Shown: in pieces, positions 16,986-26,213 of the stretch
How positions within the stretch are numbered: position 1 is the first letter of the stretch
How the letters are laid out: each line of letters begins with the position of its first letter
Assembly: GCF_042679605.1 (NCBI RefSeq)
Contig: NZ_JBHTMU010000029.1
Span: 1 to 56,942 of the forward strand
Reading direction: 5' to 3'
Source: Litorisediminicola beolgyonensis
Lineage (GTDB): Bacteria; Pseudomonadota; Alphaproteobacteria; Rhodobacterales; Rhodobacteraceae
DNA length: 56,942 nucleotides
Notes under the pieces: model-generated
The model's database searches: none
The model's input: the letters and a program-made list of their open reading frames with translations, nothing else
What the model was told of the DNA's origin: nothing
Translations under genes and position numbers: made by a program

Positions 16986-19358
16986 TCAGTTCTGGTTGAT
17001 CTTGCTGCCCTTCATGGTGATCTCGCCTGACGCCTTCACGATGATCTTGCCCGACCCGTTGATCGTGATGTCCTTGCCGTCGATGGTGATGGTGCCATCC
17101 TTCTTCAGCACGATCGACGCCTTGCCGCATTTCAGCACCAGCTGGTCTCCGGCCTCGACCAGGATGTTCTTGTCGGCCTTGAAGGTCCCGTCCTTTTCGG
17201 TGTGGTGGAACATGTTGTCCTTCACCATGAAGGTCTGCATGCCGTCGACCCAGAAATCCTGTTCCTTGGTGACCTTGACCTCTTGTTCCTTGTGGATGGT
17301 TGTGGTCTGCTTGCCCTTGACCTCGAACGTGTCGTCGGACTGCACGTAACGGCTTTGCGATCCGCCCACGCGCACCGTCCGCTCCCGGCCGACGGTCATG
17401 GTCTGCGCGCCGCCGATGGCGCGGCTTTCGGCCAGGCCGACCTTGTCGGACCGGGCCGCGCCGACGACGATGGTCTGCGTCAGGCCCACATGCTGCTTGT
17501 GGTTCTCGCCGATGGTTTCGGTCGAGTTCGACCCGATGTTGATCGTCTCGTCCGACCCGACCGTCAGAGACCGGTTGTTGCCCACGCTTTCGGTGTCGTT
17601 ATTGCCGATGGCCACAGTGCGGTTCCGGGTGACACGGGTGGATTTGTCGTTGCCCACGCTTTCGGTCCGGTTGTTGCCGACCGATTGGGTGGCGTCGTGG
17701 CCCACATCCTCGATCCAGTCGTTGCCGATATTGCGGGTCTCGTTGTTCTTGATTAGCTCGTCATGGTCTTTCTGGGCCTGGAAATAGACCAGTTCCTCGC
17801 CCGTCTTGTCCTCGAACATCAGTTCGTTCCATCCGCCGCCACCGGGGGACGAATTCGACTTCCACCCCGATTGCGTGGCATTCCCCGGCAGGCCGTAGGG
17901 GGGCATCTGTTCGGCGTTGTAGACCCGTCCGGTGATGATCGGCTGGTCGGGATCGCCTTCGAGGAAATCGACGATCACCTCCTGCCCGATGCGCGGGATC
18001 TGGATGAACCCCCAACCGGACCCGGCCCAGACGGAACTGACACGGACGAAGCAGGACGTGTGCTCGTCACGGTCGCCCTGCCGGTCCCAGTGGAACTGGA
18101 CCTTCACGCGGCTGTATTCGTCGGTAAAGATCTCTTCGCCGGCGGGGCCGCAGACGACGGCGGTCTGGGGCCCTTTCATCACCGGCTTGGGCGTGATCCG
18201 CGCGGGCCGGAACGGCACCGTTTTGGGGATCAGGTTGAAATGCACCCGGCAGCCGGCATCCTCGACGCCCGGCCCGTCATCATAGGGCCCGTCATTCTCC
18301 AGGCGGGCGAAGTGCCGCGCGCGATAGAACCCGTCCCAGATGACGTAATCGGTGCGTTCGACCGCATAGAGTGTGTTGTCGGCATCGCGGTAGTAGCCGC
18401 TCAAATGAAAACGGTACCCCGAGGCCACCATGCTGGACGTCGCGTGCGCCTCGATCTGCGCCCCGTAACTGATGTTTTCATCAATGCGGATATTGGCCAG
18501 ATCCTGACCGCGGCCGTGGTCGACATAGTTTCCGGGATAGGAATAGCGTTTGGCTTTGTCATCGCGATGCGCCCGCCGTTTTTTGCCATGCGCCCGCGGT
18601 TTGTTGCCACGGGTCATCAGATCGGCCGACGGTTTGGTAAAATCGTAATCCGTCAGGGTGTGCGCGCCGGATGTGATCGTGTCGAGCCGCCGAAAGCTGC
18701 CCACCATACCGGGTCCGGACCGGACAAACTTCGCACCGGCTGAGTACCGCATGTCCTCGCAGTATTCCGCTGTCGGCAGGGTGGCGAAATTGTCGGTCAG
18801 AACCAGCGTGTGTTTGCCGTCCTCGAAGGCGAAGTAGTAGAACACCCCCTCGTGTTCGAGCAGACGTTGTACAAAATCCAGATCGGTTTCCCCGTATTGC
18901 ACGCAATAGTCGCGGGGTGGCAGAGTGCTTCTCCCCCGCCATTCGTGGTCGGTCACGCCATGCTGGTTCAGAACTTCCGTGACGATCTCACGGGCCGACA
19001 TTTCCTGAAAGATCCGGTTGTCGGTGGTCTTGCTCAGCTGCCAAAGCCGAGGGCGCAGGGTCAGGCGGTAGCGGTAAAGCTCGTCATCGTCATATCCGAG
19101 GAAGCGGAACTGATCGACCACGCCGTGGAAATACCGGGTCTGGTCGAGGTTGTCTTGGTCGCTCCAGACCTTGACCGTGACCTCCTGACCCAGAAGGTCG
19201 AGCGGGTCGATTTCGGGGTCTTCGCTGCTGGCGTCGACCTCGTATTGAAAACAGCGGCTGATCTGGTCAAAGCCTTCCAGCGCGATGAAAAAGAGCGTTT
19301 GATCGCCCTTGGAGGTGGTCAGGGGGGTGGTCAGCTCGGCAAGACGGCCTTCAGACAT
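16986..19358 (-). CDS. vgrG: T6SS spike protein VgrG (TssI)
   Basis: 790 residues. The N-terminal gp27-like part includes FFIALEGFDQISRCFQYEV and GVFYYFAFEDGKHTLVL. It is followed by the gp5 OB-fold segment (VKVQFHWDRQGDRDEHTSCF, then EVIVDFLEGDPDQPIITGRVYN and GWNELMFEDKTGEE). Residues about 540-675 are a long run of V/I-G-x-x beta-helix repeats (needle shaft). The C-terminus (about 735-790) is a further short-strand ladder ending KGSKINQN. No obvious enzymatic extension is fused, so this looks like a structural spike carrying a PAAR-type tip. It is last in the minus-strand operon with its own leader of about 95 bases. Confidence 0.95.
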   Translation of the reverse strand: MSEGRLAELTTPLTTSKGDQTLFFIALEGFDQISRCFQYEVDASSEDPEIDPLDLLGQEVTVKVWSDQDNLDQTRYFHGVVDQFRFLGYDDDELYRYRLTLRPRLWQLSKTTDNRIFQEMSAREIVTEVLNQHGVTDHEWRGRSTLPPRDYCVQYGETDLDFVQRLLEHEGVFYYFAFEDGKHTLVLTDNFATLPTAEYCEDMRYSAGAKFVRSGPGMVGSFRRLDTITSGAHTLTDYDFTKPSADLMTRGNKPRAHGKKRRAHRDDKAKRYSYPGNYVDHGRGQDLANIRIDENISYGAQIEAHATSSMVASGYRFHLSGYYRDADNTLYAVERTDYVIWDGFYRARHFARLENDGPYDDGPGVEDAGCRVHFNLIPKTVPFRPARITPKPVMKGPQTAVVCGPAGEEIFTDEYSRVKVQFHWDRQGDRDEHTSCFVRVSSVWAGSGWGFIQIPRIGQEVIVDFLEGDPDQPIITGRVYNAEQMPPYGLPGNATQSGWKSNSSPGGGGWNELMFEDKTGEELVYFQAQKDHDELIKNNETRNIGNDWIEDVGHDATQSVGNNRTESVGNDKSTRVTRNRTVAIGNNDTESVGNNRSLTVGSDETINIGSNSTETIGENHKQHVGLTQTIVVGAARSDKVGLAESRAIGGAQTMTVGRERTVRVGGSQSRYVQSDDTFEVKGKQTTTIHKEQEVKVTKEQDFWVDGMQTFMVKDNMFHHTEKDGTFKADKNILVEAGDQLVLKCGKASIVLKKDGTITIDGKDITINGSGKIIVKASGEITMKGSKINQN

Positions 19359-19399
19359 GTCAAAGCTCCTTTTTCAGAGCGGAATAGAAAATCAGAGAA

Positions 19400-19426
19400 A
19401 CAATACGCACCTCAGTATAGGGTCAA
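19400..19426 (-). promoter_or_regulatory. Possible vgrG promoter
   Basis: On the minus strand, TTGACC (19426-19421) is followed after 15 bases by TATTGT (19405-19400), within the AT-rich 95-base gap before vgrG. A good ribosome site, AAGGAGC, precedes ATG 19358 by six bases. The spacing is short for a canonical promoter, so this is tentative. Confidence 0.3.
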
Positions 19427-19453
19427 ATTTCCCGGTGGGGGAAGCGCGGTGCG

Positions 19454-21895
19454 TCACAGGTTTGGTGGACAATCAAGCCCCTTCATCGCGGCCAGGACTG
19501 AGACCGGGTTCAGCGTGCCGTCGAAGGCCATTTCCAGAAACACGCGGCCGGTGTCGCTGCGCAGATCCAGCAGCACGCGCGCGCCATCGTCGCGCAGACG
19601 CAGACGCAGCGTGTCCATCAACCGCAGCAACCCCCACGGACCCGGCTGCAGGATGCGGCCCGCGTCTGAACCATCGCGGAAACTGACCTCGATCCCGGCA
19701 TCGGGTTGCGGTCCCGGCCAGGACAGGGCGGCAGGCGCACCGGTGGCGCGCACCGGCTGGGCCGCGCCGCCAATGGCGAACAGGGTCTGCCCACGTTCGG
19801 CCAGCGCAGCCAGCTGCAGGTGATGATCCAGCGTGCCCGACGCGCCGAAAAGTCCCTCGGAAATCTGCGCCGCGCGTTCAAAGAACAGCGCGCTTTCCGG
19901 GTTCAGGCCTTCGAACCGGGCCTCGGGTTTCCAGCGCCAGGGGCTTTCATCGGTTTCCAGGAAAGGCAGCGCGCTTTGACGCAGGAAGATGCTCAACCGC
20001 CCCTGCGGACCAAACAGCGCCGCGACCTCGGCGAATGCGGCATCGGGGCCGTCGGCGAAGGGGTAGTTGCCTTGCACGGCCTGCTGGCAGGTGGGGAAAA
20101 TTTCCTGCTGCCATTGCCGCGTCAGCGGGTTGCCGCCCTCGACGACGCTGGCCTGCGGCGTGCCTGACTGGGCCAGCGTGTCCTCGGCAATTTGGACCAC
20201 GATCCGGGGCGCGCTTTTCAGCGCCGCGATGGAACGGGCCTTGTCCTGAATGCTCATCAGCCGTTCGGTGCCCCGGCGCTGGTTGATGTCGATCGCCCCA
20301 AGCGCCACGTTGAGAGACGAAAATAGCCGAGCGATCTCGGCCATGCGGCCCTGTTCGACATACTGGATCATTGCGCCGAATTCGCGCGCCAGCCGCAACT
20401 GCTGTTCGTGGCTGCGCTGCCGGTCGCGACCGCCGACCTGCTCCCAGACGGCGCGCAACAGGTCGGTCAGCGGGTTTTCCGGCTGTGCCAGAAGACCCGA
20501 GACCACGATCGCAGTTTCGCGCTGCGCAAAGGGCCGGACCCGCAGATCGGCCAACCATTCCTTCCAGGTGGCGATGGTTTCCGCATGCAGCCGGTCCATC
20601 AGAAGGTCGGGCGACCGGTTCTCGGACGGCAACGGCTGGCCCACCACCACCGGCGCGATGTCGCGTGCCTTCTGCACGGCGATGCCGACGCCGTAGTTAC
20701 GCGCGAAGGTCCAGCCCTCTTGCGTGAACAGCCCCGGCAGTGGGTCCTCGACCGGCGCCCCCGAGCGCCGCAAGAGCACGCGTTCCACACCCGGCACAGC
20801 ACTGGCGGGGCGCCAGGCGGGCAGGGCGCGCATGTCGTCGGCGCGCAATAGCTCCAGCCACGCCCGCGCGGGTTCCGGCACTTCAGCGGCAAAGGCGCGG
20901 GCCTGCTTCATCAGTTCCGCATCCTTTGCCGTGATATCGCTGGCCGGACCGGTCAGCGGCTCCACGCGCGCGCTTAGCCCAGCAAGGTTGACGCGCGCGC
21001 CGTTGTCTTCCAGCCAGCCCGCCAGATACCCCGGTGACCATTCCGCGTCGCCGGTCAGAACCGACCAGGCACGCAAGGCGTCATACAGCACCAGTCCTTC
21101 GCCTTCGGTTGCCAGCACCGTTTCGATACCTTCGGCGATGGCCCCCGGCACCAGACGCTGAACGGCCTCGGCATAGGTGGCGCGGGCGCGGGTTTCGCTG
21201 TCATAAACCGGCAGACGTAGGCTGCGTTTTAACGGCGCGCGGGCGGCGGTGTCGGACACCCGGCCAACGGCGGCGGACATGGCATCGAGCCTGCGCACAA
21301 GGTCCGCCCCGCGCTGCGGGCGGTCCAGCCCTATGGTCAGCGCCTCGGCCTCGAACGTCGCGGTCAGGCGCTGGTGAAACCGGTATTCCAGAAAACCGGC
21401 ATACCCGGCCAGCGCAACGATCAGGGCTATGAAGAACCCGGCAATCTTCCAGCCCCAGCCCCCGCTGGCGCTCCGCCGGTGCGCATGACGGCCTGCCTCG
21501 GCTCGTTCGATCAGATCGGTCAGAAAGGCCGCAAGATCGGCAAAGGATTCGCCCTGTCCGGCGGCGGTGTCGCGAAAGTCGCGGATGCGGGGCAGGGACA
21601 TGTCGCGCCCCTCGAACAATTGCCGCCGCGCCAGAACCGACCATGTCGACAGCGCGATGCCGGTCGTCTGCCGCGCGCGCTGGTCCAGCAGCACCGCCAG
21701 ACCGTAGCGTGCGGGTTTGATTGCGGGCTTGGCCACGCGGGCGCGGGTCAGGTCGGCCTCGAACCGGCCCAACAGGGTTTCGGCCTCGGACAGAATGCGG
21801 CGTTCGCCGTCGCGGGCGCGCAGGTCAAGGTCGTCGATCAGCGCAAGCAGGGGGGCCGCGGCCAGATCGAACGGAGTGGCAGAGGGTCGGGCCAT
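19454..21895 (-). CDS. DotU-like/IcmF-like chimeric membrane protein without NTPase
   Basis: 813 residues. Residues about 1-135 are helical and resemble the TssL/DotU cytosolic domain (ARYGLAVLLDQRARQTTG, IALSTWSVLARRQLF, then LPRIRDFRDTA). One membrane helix follows (about 149-170, IAGFFIALIVALAGYAGFLEY). The remainder is TssM-like periplasmic sequence. Its C-terminus aligns with TssM of this locus: IFPTCQQAVQGNYPF with LPFCQSSTAGRYPF, LFGPQG with LFGPGG, SPWRWK with RPWRWR, LSWPGP with MTWPGP, and GPWGLLRL with GSWAFLRL. No Walker motif is present. It starts three bases after the M15 peptidase gene. The IcmF part is firm; the DotU assignment is by eye and less certain. It may be a second membrane-complex subunit. 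Confidence 0.8.
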   Translation of the reverse strand: MARPSATPFDLAAAPLLALIDDLDLRARDGERRILSEAETLLGRFEADLTRARVAKPAIKPARYGLAVLLDQRARQTTGIALSTWSVLARRQLFEGRDMSLPRIRDFRDTAAGQGESFADLAAFLTDLIERAEAGRHAHRRSASGGWGWKIAGFFIALIVALAGYAGFLEYRFHQRLTATFEAEALTIGLDRPQRGADLVRRLDAMSAAVGRVSDTAARAPLKRSLRLPVYDSETRARATYAEAVQRLVPGAIAEGIETVLATEGEGLVLYDALRAWSVLTGDAEWSPGYLAGWLEDNGARVNLAGLSARVEPLTGPASDITAKDAELMKQARAFAAEVPEPARAWLELLRADDMRALPAWRPASAVPGVERVLLRRSGAPVEDPLPGLFTQEGWTFARNYGVGIAVQKARDIAPVVVGQPLPSENRSPDLLMDRLHAETIATWKEWLADLRVRPFAQRETAIVVSGLLAQPENPLTDLLRAVWEQVGGRDRQRSHEQQLRLAREFGAMIQYVEQGRMAEIARLFSSLNVALGAIDINQRRGTERLMSIQDKARSIAALKSAPRIVVQIAEDTLAQSGTPQASVVEGGNPLTRQWQQEIFPTCQQAVQGNYPFADGPDAAFAEVAALFGPQGRLSIFLRQSALPFLETDESPWRWKPEARFEGLNPESALFFERAAQISEGLFGASGTLDHHLQLAALAERGQTLFAIGGAAQPVRATGAPAALSWPGPQPDAGIEVSFRDGSDAGRILQPGPWGLLRLMDTLRLRLRDDGARVLLDLRSDTGRVFLEMAFDGTLNPVSVLAAMKGLDCPPNL

Positions 21896-21898
21896 CGC

Positions 21899-22783
21899 TC
21901 AGAGCTTGCCTTCGGCCTGCCATTTCCGCAGGGTCTCGACTCCCACCTCGAAATGCATCGAATCTTCGCGATTGTAGGTCGCGCCCCAGTACCAGCCTTC
22001 CTCGTTGAACAATTCCGCCAGCAACAGCAGCCCGAACTGCGTGCCGCCATCGCCGAAACCGTCCAGCTTGCCCTGCAGCTTGACGTCGATCGCCGTGCCC
22101 CAGGAATGGTTGGAAACCGAACTGCGCGATCCCCGGATCAGCCGCGCACACAGCGCGCCCGCGGTGCCAAGCGCGTCGTGGATGTCGGGCTCGGTCACCT
22201 TCAGCTTGGCCACGATCCGTTCCAGGCTTTCCAGAGCGGGCTTGACCATCGTCACCCGGATCGGGCCGACCTGCCGGGTCTCCATCAACGCCTTCAGCCG
22301 GGGCTGGGTGACCGCTTGGCAGTTGGTGGAATAGCTGTCGCGCGGATGCCCCAGCACCTCAAGCATGATGCGGTTGCGCGGCTGGGTAACACCCTTGTTG
22401 AAACGCGCCTTTGCCAGTTGCATAACTTCGGTCATCGCCTCGACGCCGCCATGTTCCTCGGCATCGTCACTGCCGGTGACCTCGGGCGCGGTGATGGTGA
22501 CATCGGGAACCGGCTGGCTGGGTGGCGCAAAGCGCGGCTGCGACGCTTGCAGGGCCAGACCCTCGGACAGGCGGTCGATCTCGACCTGCGCATCGCGCAA
22601 TTCGGTGCGCAGGGTCTCGATCTCGGACCGCAGGGCAGTCATCTGGTCCTCGGTCCGGATCAGGCGCAATTCGGCGCTGCCATCGGCGGTTTCCAGCAGC
22701 GCGCCGACCACGGCAAAGGAAATCGCCGCCACGACCAGCCCGATGGTAATGATGATGGGACCGATCAGCGTGCCCTGTCTCAT
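21899..22783 (-). CDS. Membrane-anchored M15-type peptidoglycan peptidase
   Basis: 294 residues. An N-terminal membrane helix (about 7-30) is followed by a coiled coil (about 38-78) and a Pro-rich linker. The C-terminal domain matches VanY/M15 D-Ala-D-Ala or L-Ala-D-Glu peptidases of endolysin type. Likely zinc ligands are His226 and Asp233 (SNHSWGTAIDV) and His277 (EDSMHFEV), with Asp274 as catalytic acid. The active domain would face the periplasm. Its start overlaps the end of pppA by four bases, and the DotU-IcmF chimera follows immediately. It may therefore open peptidoglycan for T6SS assembly; an effector role is less likely given the membrane anchor. Confidence 0.85.
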   Translation of the reverse strand: MRQGTLIGPIIITIGLVVAAISFAVVGALLETADGSAELRLIRTEDQMTALRSEIETLRTELRDAQVEIDRLSEGLALQASQPRFAPPSQPVPDVTITAPEVTGSDDAEEHGGVEAMTEVMQLAKARFNKGVTQPRNRIMLEVLGHPRDSYSTNCQAVTQPRLKALMETRQVGPIRVTMVKPALESLERIVAKLKVTEPDIHDALGTAGALCARLIRGSRSSVSNHSWGTAIDVKLQGKLDGFGDGGTQFGLLLLAELFNEEGWYWGATYNREDSMHFEVGVETLRKWQAEGKL

Positions 22784-23568
22784 GCCGGCGCCTCAGTGGC
22801 GAAGATGCAGACGACCGACACATTGTCCGGCGCGCCCCGTTCCAGCGCCTTGGTCACCAGCGATTTGCACAAGGCGTCGGTGTCCGGCGCCGTCCCGACC
22901 TGTCGCGCGATGTCCTGATCGCCTAGGCAGGCGGTCAGCCCGTCGGAACACAGTACCATCCGGTCGCCGGCCACAAGCGGAGCCGACACCACGTCAACTT
23001 CCAGATCTAGCTCGAACCCCACGGCGCGGGTGACCACATGACTTTCCGGATGGCTTTCGCGCGCGTCGTCACGCAGCAGCCCCTCGTCGACCATTTCCTG
23101 CACCACGGTGTGATCGCGGGTCAGCAGCCGCAGCGCGCCGCGGCGCCACAAATACGCCCGGCAGTCGCCCACCCAGGCGATGGTCGCGGTCGAGTTCTGG
23201 ATCATCACGGCGACAACAGTGGACCCCATCTGGTTCATGCCCGGCTCGGCGGACTTGGCGATGATCGCCTGATTGGCCTCCAGCAGACGCGTCCGCAGGC
23301 CGGGTGCTGCCAGCGCGTTGTCGGCCAGCGTGGACAGCCGTTCGATCACGATGTCGGACGCCACGTCGCCATGCCCGTAGCCGCCCATGCCATCGGCCAC
23401 GGCCCACAGCACACCCTCGGGATCGGTCAGAATCGAATCCTCGTTGCGTTCGCGCACCCTTCCCGCATGTGTCAGCCCGGAGCCATGAAACACCGGCGGC
23501 AGGGCAGCGGGCCAGATCGGAGGAATTCGAGTCGATGGGGCCGTCATCAGAGCCGTTCGGGCCTCCAT
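22780..23568 (-). CDS. pppA: T6SS PP2C-family protein phosphatase PppA
   Basis: 262 residues. It carries all the main PP2C motifs: GRVRERNEDSIL, VADGMGGYGHGDVAS, WVGDCRAYLWR, LCSDGLTACLG and GAPDNVSVV, which include the metal-binding aspartates. PppA-type phosphatases remove the threonine phosphate placed by PpkA on Fha and so switch the T6SS off. An internal Met (residue 8) could be the true start; neither has a strong ribosome site. It is the first gene of the minus-strand operon and divergent from the ompA-family gene. Confidence 0.92.
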   Translation of the reverse strand: MEARTALMTAPSTRIPPIWPAALPPVFHGSGLTHAGRVRERNEDSILTDPEGVLWAVADGMGGYGHGDVASDIVIERLSTLADNALAAPGLRTRLLEANQAIIAKSAEPGMNQMGSTVVAVMIQNSTATIAWVGDCRAYLWRRGALRLLTRDHTVVQEMVDEGLLRDDARESHPESHVVTRAVGFELDLEVDVVSAPLVAGDRMVLCSDGLTACLGDQDIARQVGTAPDTDALCKSLVTKALERGAPDNVSVVCIFATEAPA

Positions 23569-23688
23569 ATGCCTAATCGGGGCGGAATGAGCATTTTACA
23601 GGGCTCTGAAAAAGGGCTGAATTGAAACTAGAAGGAGGATAGCCTAGCGTCAGTTACTGACAAAACCATTTTTTCCTCAGGTGATCCA
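23569..23688. promoter_or_regulatory. Divergent intergenic region pppA / ompA-family gene
   Basis: This 120-base gap separates the divergent minus-strand T6SS operon from the plus-strand surface-protein genes, so both promoters should lie here. A palindrome GTCAG-TTA-CTGAC occurs at 23650-23662 and could be an operator; an AT-rich patch (CCATTTTTTCC) follows. No convincing -35/-10 pair could be fixed. Confidence 0.35.
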
Positions 23689-24351
23689 ATGCGTTTCAGA
23701 ACAAATCTCTCTCTTGTCTGTGCCGCTCTGGTGGCGGCCGCCCCTGCCGTTGCGCAGAACGACCTGTCAGTTGAGGAAATCCTCGAACGGCTGGAAAAGC
23801 AGAAACAGGTCTTCAACGAGGCCGAGACCAGCGGCCTGGGCGAGACCCGTGGCCTGAAGCTGGTCACGGTCGAAGACGTCGATGCTGAATCGGCCGCACC
23901 GTCCGACAGCGTTGCCGTATCAGCGCAGGGCAACGGGACCGCGACCGATCCGGACGAGCCCATTCAGGCCGCCGCCGATCCCAACCAGCCGCTGGTCTTC
24001 GGCCAGCTGGCGCCGGAATTGCAGGTCAACCTGCAGATCACGTTCGGCTTTGACAGCGCGGCGCTCGCCGACAGCGAAAAGCCCAAGCTCGACAAGATGT
24101 GCGCCGTTCTCAAGCAAAGCGACATCAACCTCTTCCGCATCGTCGGCCACACCGACACGTCCGGGTCTGCCGAATACAACGAACGTCTCTCAGTGCTCAG
24201 GGCCAAGGAGGTCGCGCGCTATCTGGTCGAGGACTGCGGCGTCGCCGCCAGCCGGTTGCAGACCATCGGCATGGGCGAACGGTTCCCCTACAACACCGCT
24301 GATCCGCGCGCCGATGAAAACCGCAGGGTAGAGTTCCAGGCGCTCAGCTGA
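23689..24351 (+). CDS. OmpA-family peptidoglycan-binding protein
   Basis: 220 residues with a Sec signal peptide (cleavage near APAVAQ, about residue 23). A charged, Ala-rich spacer leads to a C-terminal OmpA domain (about 105-218): ITFGFDSAALADSEKPKLD, RIVGHTDTSGSAEYNERLS, R-A-x-x-V-x-x-Y-L and ENRRVEF. It has no beta-barrel, so it is a periplasmic cell-wall binding protein rather than true OmpA. It heads the plus-strand block after pppA and may tether envelope machinery to the wall. A weak hairpin follows it. Confidence 0.88.
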   Translation: MRFRTNLSLVCAALVAAAPAVAQNDLSVEEILERLEKQKQVFNEAETSGLGETRGLKLVTVEDVDAESAAPSDSVAVSAQGNGTATDPDEPIQAAADPNQPLVFGQLAPELQVNLQITFGFDSAALADSEKPKLDKMCAVLKQSDINLFRIVGHTDTSGSAEYNERLSVLRAKEVARYLVEDCGVAASRLQTIGMGERFPYNTADPRADENRRVEFQALS

Positions 24352-24356
24352 AAACC

Positions 24357-24382
24357 GCGCCGCCCCGCCCCCTGAGCGGCGC
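24357..24382 (+). terminator. Weak GC hairpin after the ompA-family gene
   Basis: GCGCCGC (24357-24363) and GCGGCGC (24376-24382) can pair across a 12-base loop, starting six bases after the stop codon. No T-run follows, so it may attenuate rather than stop transcription into the two-partner secretion genes. Confidence 0.4.
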
Positions 24383-24479
24383 AAAGCGTATTTGCAAGAA
24401 AGTCTTAGACTCTATCCCGGTGATGGTTAATCTGGTCTCGGGTTCTTATTTTTCAGAATTGATTTGGGGTGACTTCGGC

Positions 24480-26213
24480 ATGACCGACACAACGGTCGCG
24501 GCGTCTGGCCGCGCGACATTCTGGAAACGCGCACTGGCCGTTTTGGCGACGATCCTCGCGCTGGGACCGGGCGCCGCCTTCGCGCAGTCGGCCAGCGAGG
24601 TCACGCCCGAAACATTCCAGCCGCCCTTGCGCAACCTCTCGGGCTCGGTCGTGTTCACCGGGCAGGCCGGAACGCAGGCGCCCCCGGGATCGGAACAGAT
24701 CGGCATCACCCTGTCGGGCGTCACGCTGGAGGGCGGATTCCCCCAGATGGCCGACGCCAACGCCGCGCTCGAGGCACGGCTGACGCGCGGGCGCGTCCCA
24801 GTGTCGGACCTGTTCGAGGCCACCGCCGCTCTGGAAGCCGCCTATGCCGAGGCCGGGTTCGTGCTGGCGCGGGTGGTGCTGCCGCAGCAGACCCTGCGCG
24901 ATGGCGGACGGCTGAGGGTCACCGTCGTCGACGGCTTTGTTGAAGCGGTCGACATCACCAACACTCCGCCCGAGATCCGCGCGCGGATCAAAGCGCTGAC
25001 CGGACCGCTGGTGAACCGCAGGGGCGTGAGCCTGTCCGAACTGGAACGCCAGCTGCTGCTGGCAGGCGACGTGTCCGGCGTAGCGCTGGGATCGGCGCTT
25101 GCCGCAGGCCAGCGCCCGGGCGGCACGGTCATCGCACTTGATCCCCAATTCCGCAAGGTGACGGGCTTTGTCGGCTTCGACAACTTCGCCCCCGACGATC
25201 TAGGCGCCTTCGTGCTGAACGCCGGGGTCGAACTGAACAGCCCCTTCAAGTTTGGCGAAACCATCTATGGCCGTCTGGCCGCTTCGCCGGGCGAAATCCT
25301 GTCGGGCGATCCAAACTACCGGATTCTGGCCGCGGGCGCGGTTGTGCCCATCGGTCCCTCTGGCTTTGCGCTGAACCTCGAACTCACCGCCAGCGACACG
25401 ACGCTCGACACCGACGAGGCGCCCACGCGATCCGATTTCGACCGCCAGTCGCTGCGCGCGATCTACCCGTGGATCCGGTCACGCCAGACCAACCTGACGA
25501 CCCAGTTCGTACTGGACCGGTCACTCGACCGGCAGAAATTGACCACGGGCGACATCACCGTCTTCGAAGACAGGCTGACCGTCCTGCGCGCGGGCGTGAA
25601 CCTTAGCCACACCTATGCCGATGGCGGGGTGTCCGAGGCCGGTGTGATCCTGTCGCGCGGGATCGACGCCTTTGGCGCGCGCACCGCCGCCGACGCGGCG
25701 GGCGACACGCCCCTGTCGCGCGACGGGGCGGATGCGGTCTTTACCAAGCTCGCCGGGTCGGTGTCCCATCAGCGCGCATTGGGCGAGCGGTTCGCGCTCA
25801 GCGTCACGGGCCGCTTCCAGACATCCTTCGGCGATCCGCTTCTGACCTCGGAACAGTTCAGCATCGCCGGTCCCGGCGAATTGTCGGCATTCGATGGCGG
25901 CAGCCTGCGCGGCGACAGCGGCTGGGTCCTTAGGACCGAGCTGTCGCATCCGACGCGCGTCGAGCTGCAAGGCCTGCCGATGGTGGTCAGCCCCTACCTC
26001 TTTGCCGGAGCCGGGGCGGTCAGCATCGAAGAACCCACGGCTGTCGAGGCCTCGCACGAATCCGCCCGCGCCTATGGCCTGGGGGTCGACCTGATTTCAC
26101 AGACCGGCTCACGTTACCGGTCCAATGCATTGAGAATAGAATTTGGCAAGGGGGAACGGGACGATGGCCCGGACGACACACGCTTCAGCATTTCGGGCAA
26201 TTTCCGGTTCTGA
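24480..26213 (+). CDS. Two-partner secretion transporter TpsB (ShlB/FhaC/HecB family)
   Basis: 577 residues from ATG 24480, chosen because a twin-basic signal peptide follows (FWKRALAVLATILALGPGAAFAQ) and GGGGTGA precedes; earlier in-frame starts at 24420-24423 would add about 20 residues. Residues about 75-200 fit POTRA domains (DLFEATAALEAAYAEAGFVLARVVLPQQ, LRVTVVDGFVEAVDI). The rest is a beta-barrel with final Phe (SISGNFRF). It would export the neighbouring TpsA across the outer membrane. The tpsA start lies inside its 3' end, which indicates a coupled operon. Confidence 0.9.
   Translation: MTDTTVAASGRATFWKRALAVLATILALGPGAAFAQSASEVTPETFQPPLRNLSGSVVFTGQAGTQAPPGSEQIGITLSGVTLEGGFPQMADANAALEARLTRGRVPVSDLFEATAALEAAYAEAGFVLARVVLPQQTLRDGGRLRVTVVDGFVEAVDITNTPPEIRARIKALTGPLVNRRGVSLSELERQLLLAGDVSGVALGSALAAGQRPGGTVIALDPQFRKVTGFVGFDNFAPDDLGAFVLNAGVELNSPFKFGETIYGRLAASPGEILSGDPNYRILAAGAVVPIGPSGFALNLELTASDTTLDTDEAPTRSDFDRQSLRAIYPWIRSRQTNLTTQFVLDRSLDRQKLTTGDITVFEDRLTVLRAGVNLSHTYADGGVSEAGVILSRGIDAFGARTAADAAGDTPLSRDGADAVFTKLAGSVSHQRALGERFALSVTGRFQTSFGDPLLTSEQFSIAGPGELSAFDGGSLRGDSGWVLRTELSHPTRVELQGLPMVVSPYLFAGAGAVSIEEPTAVEASHESARAYGLGVDLISQTGSRYRSNALRIEFGKGERDDGPDDTRFSISGNFRF

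Noticed and set aside
17340..17740. Short periodic repeats that could suggest a CRISPR or satellite
   Set aside because: The periodicity is the V-G-x-x strand ladder of the VgrG needle in coding sequence; units are imperfect and have no spacers.
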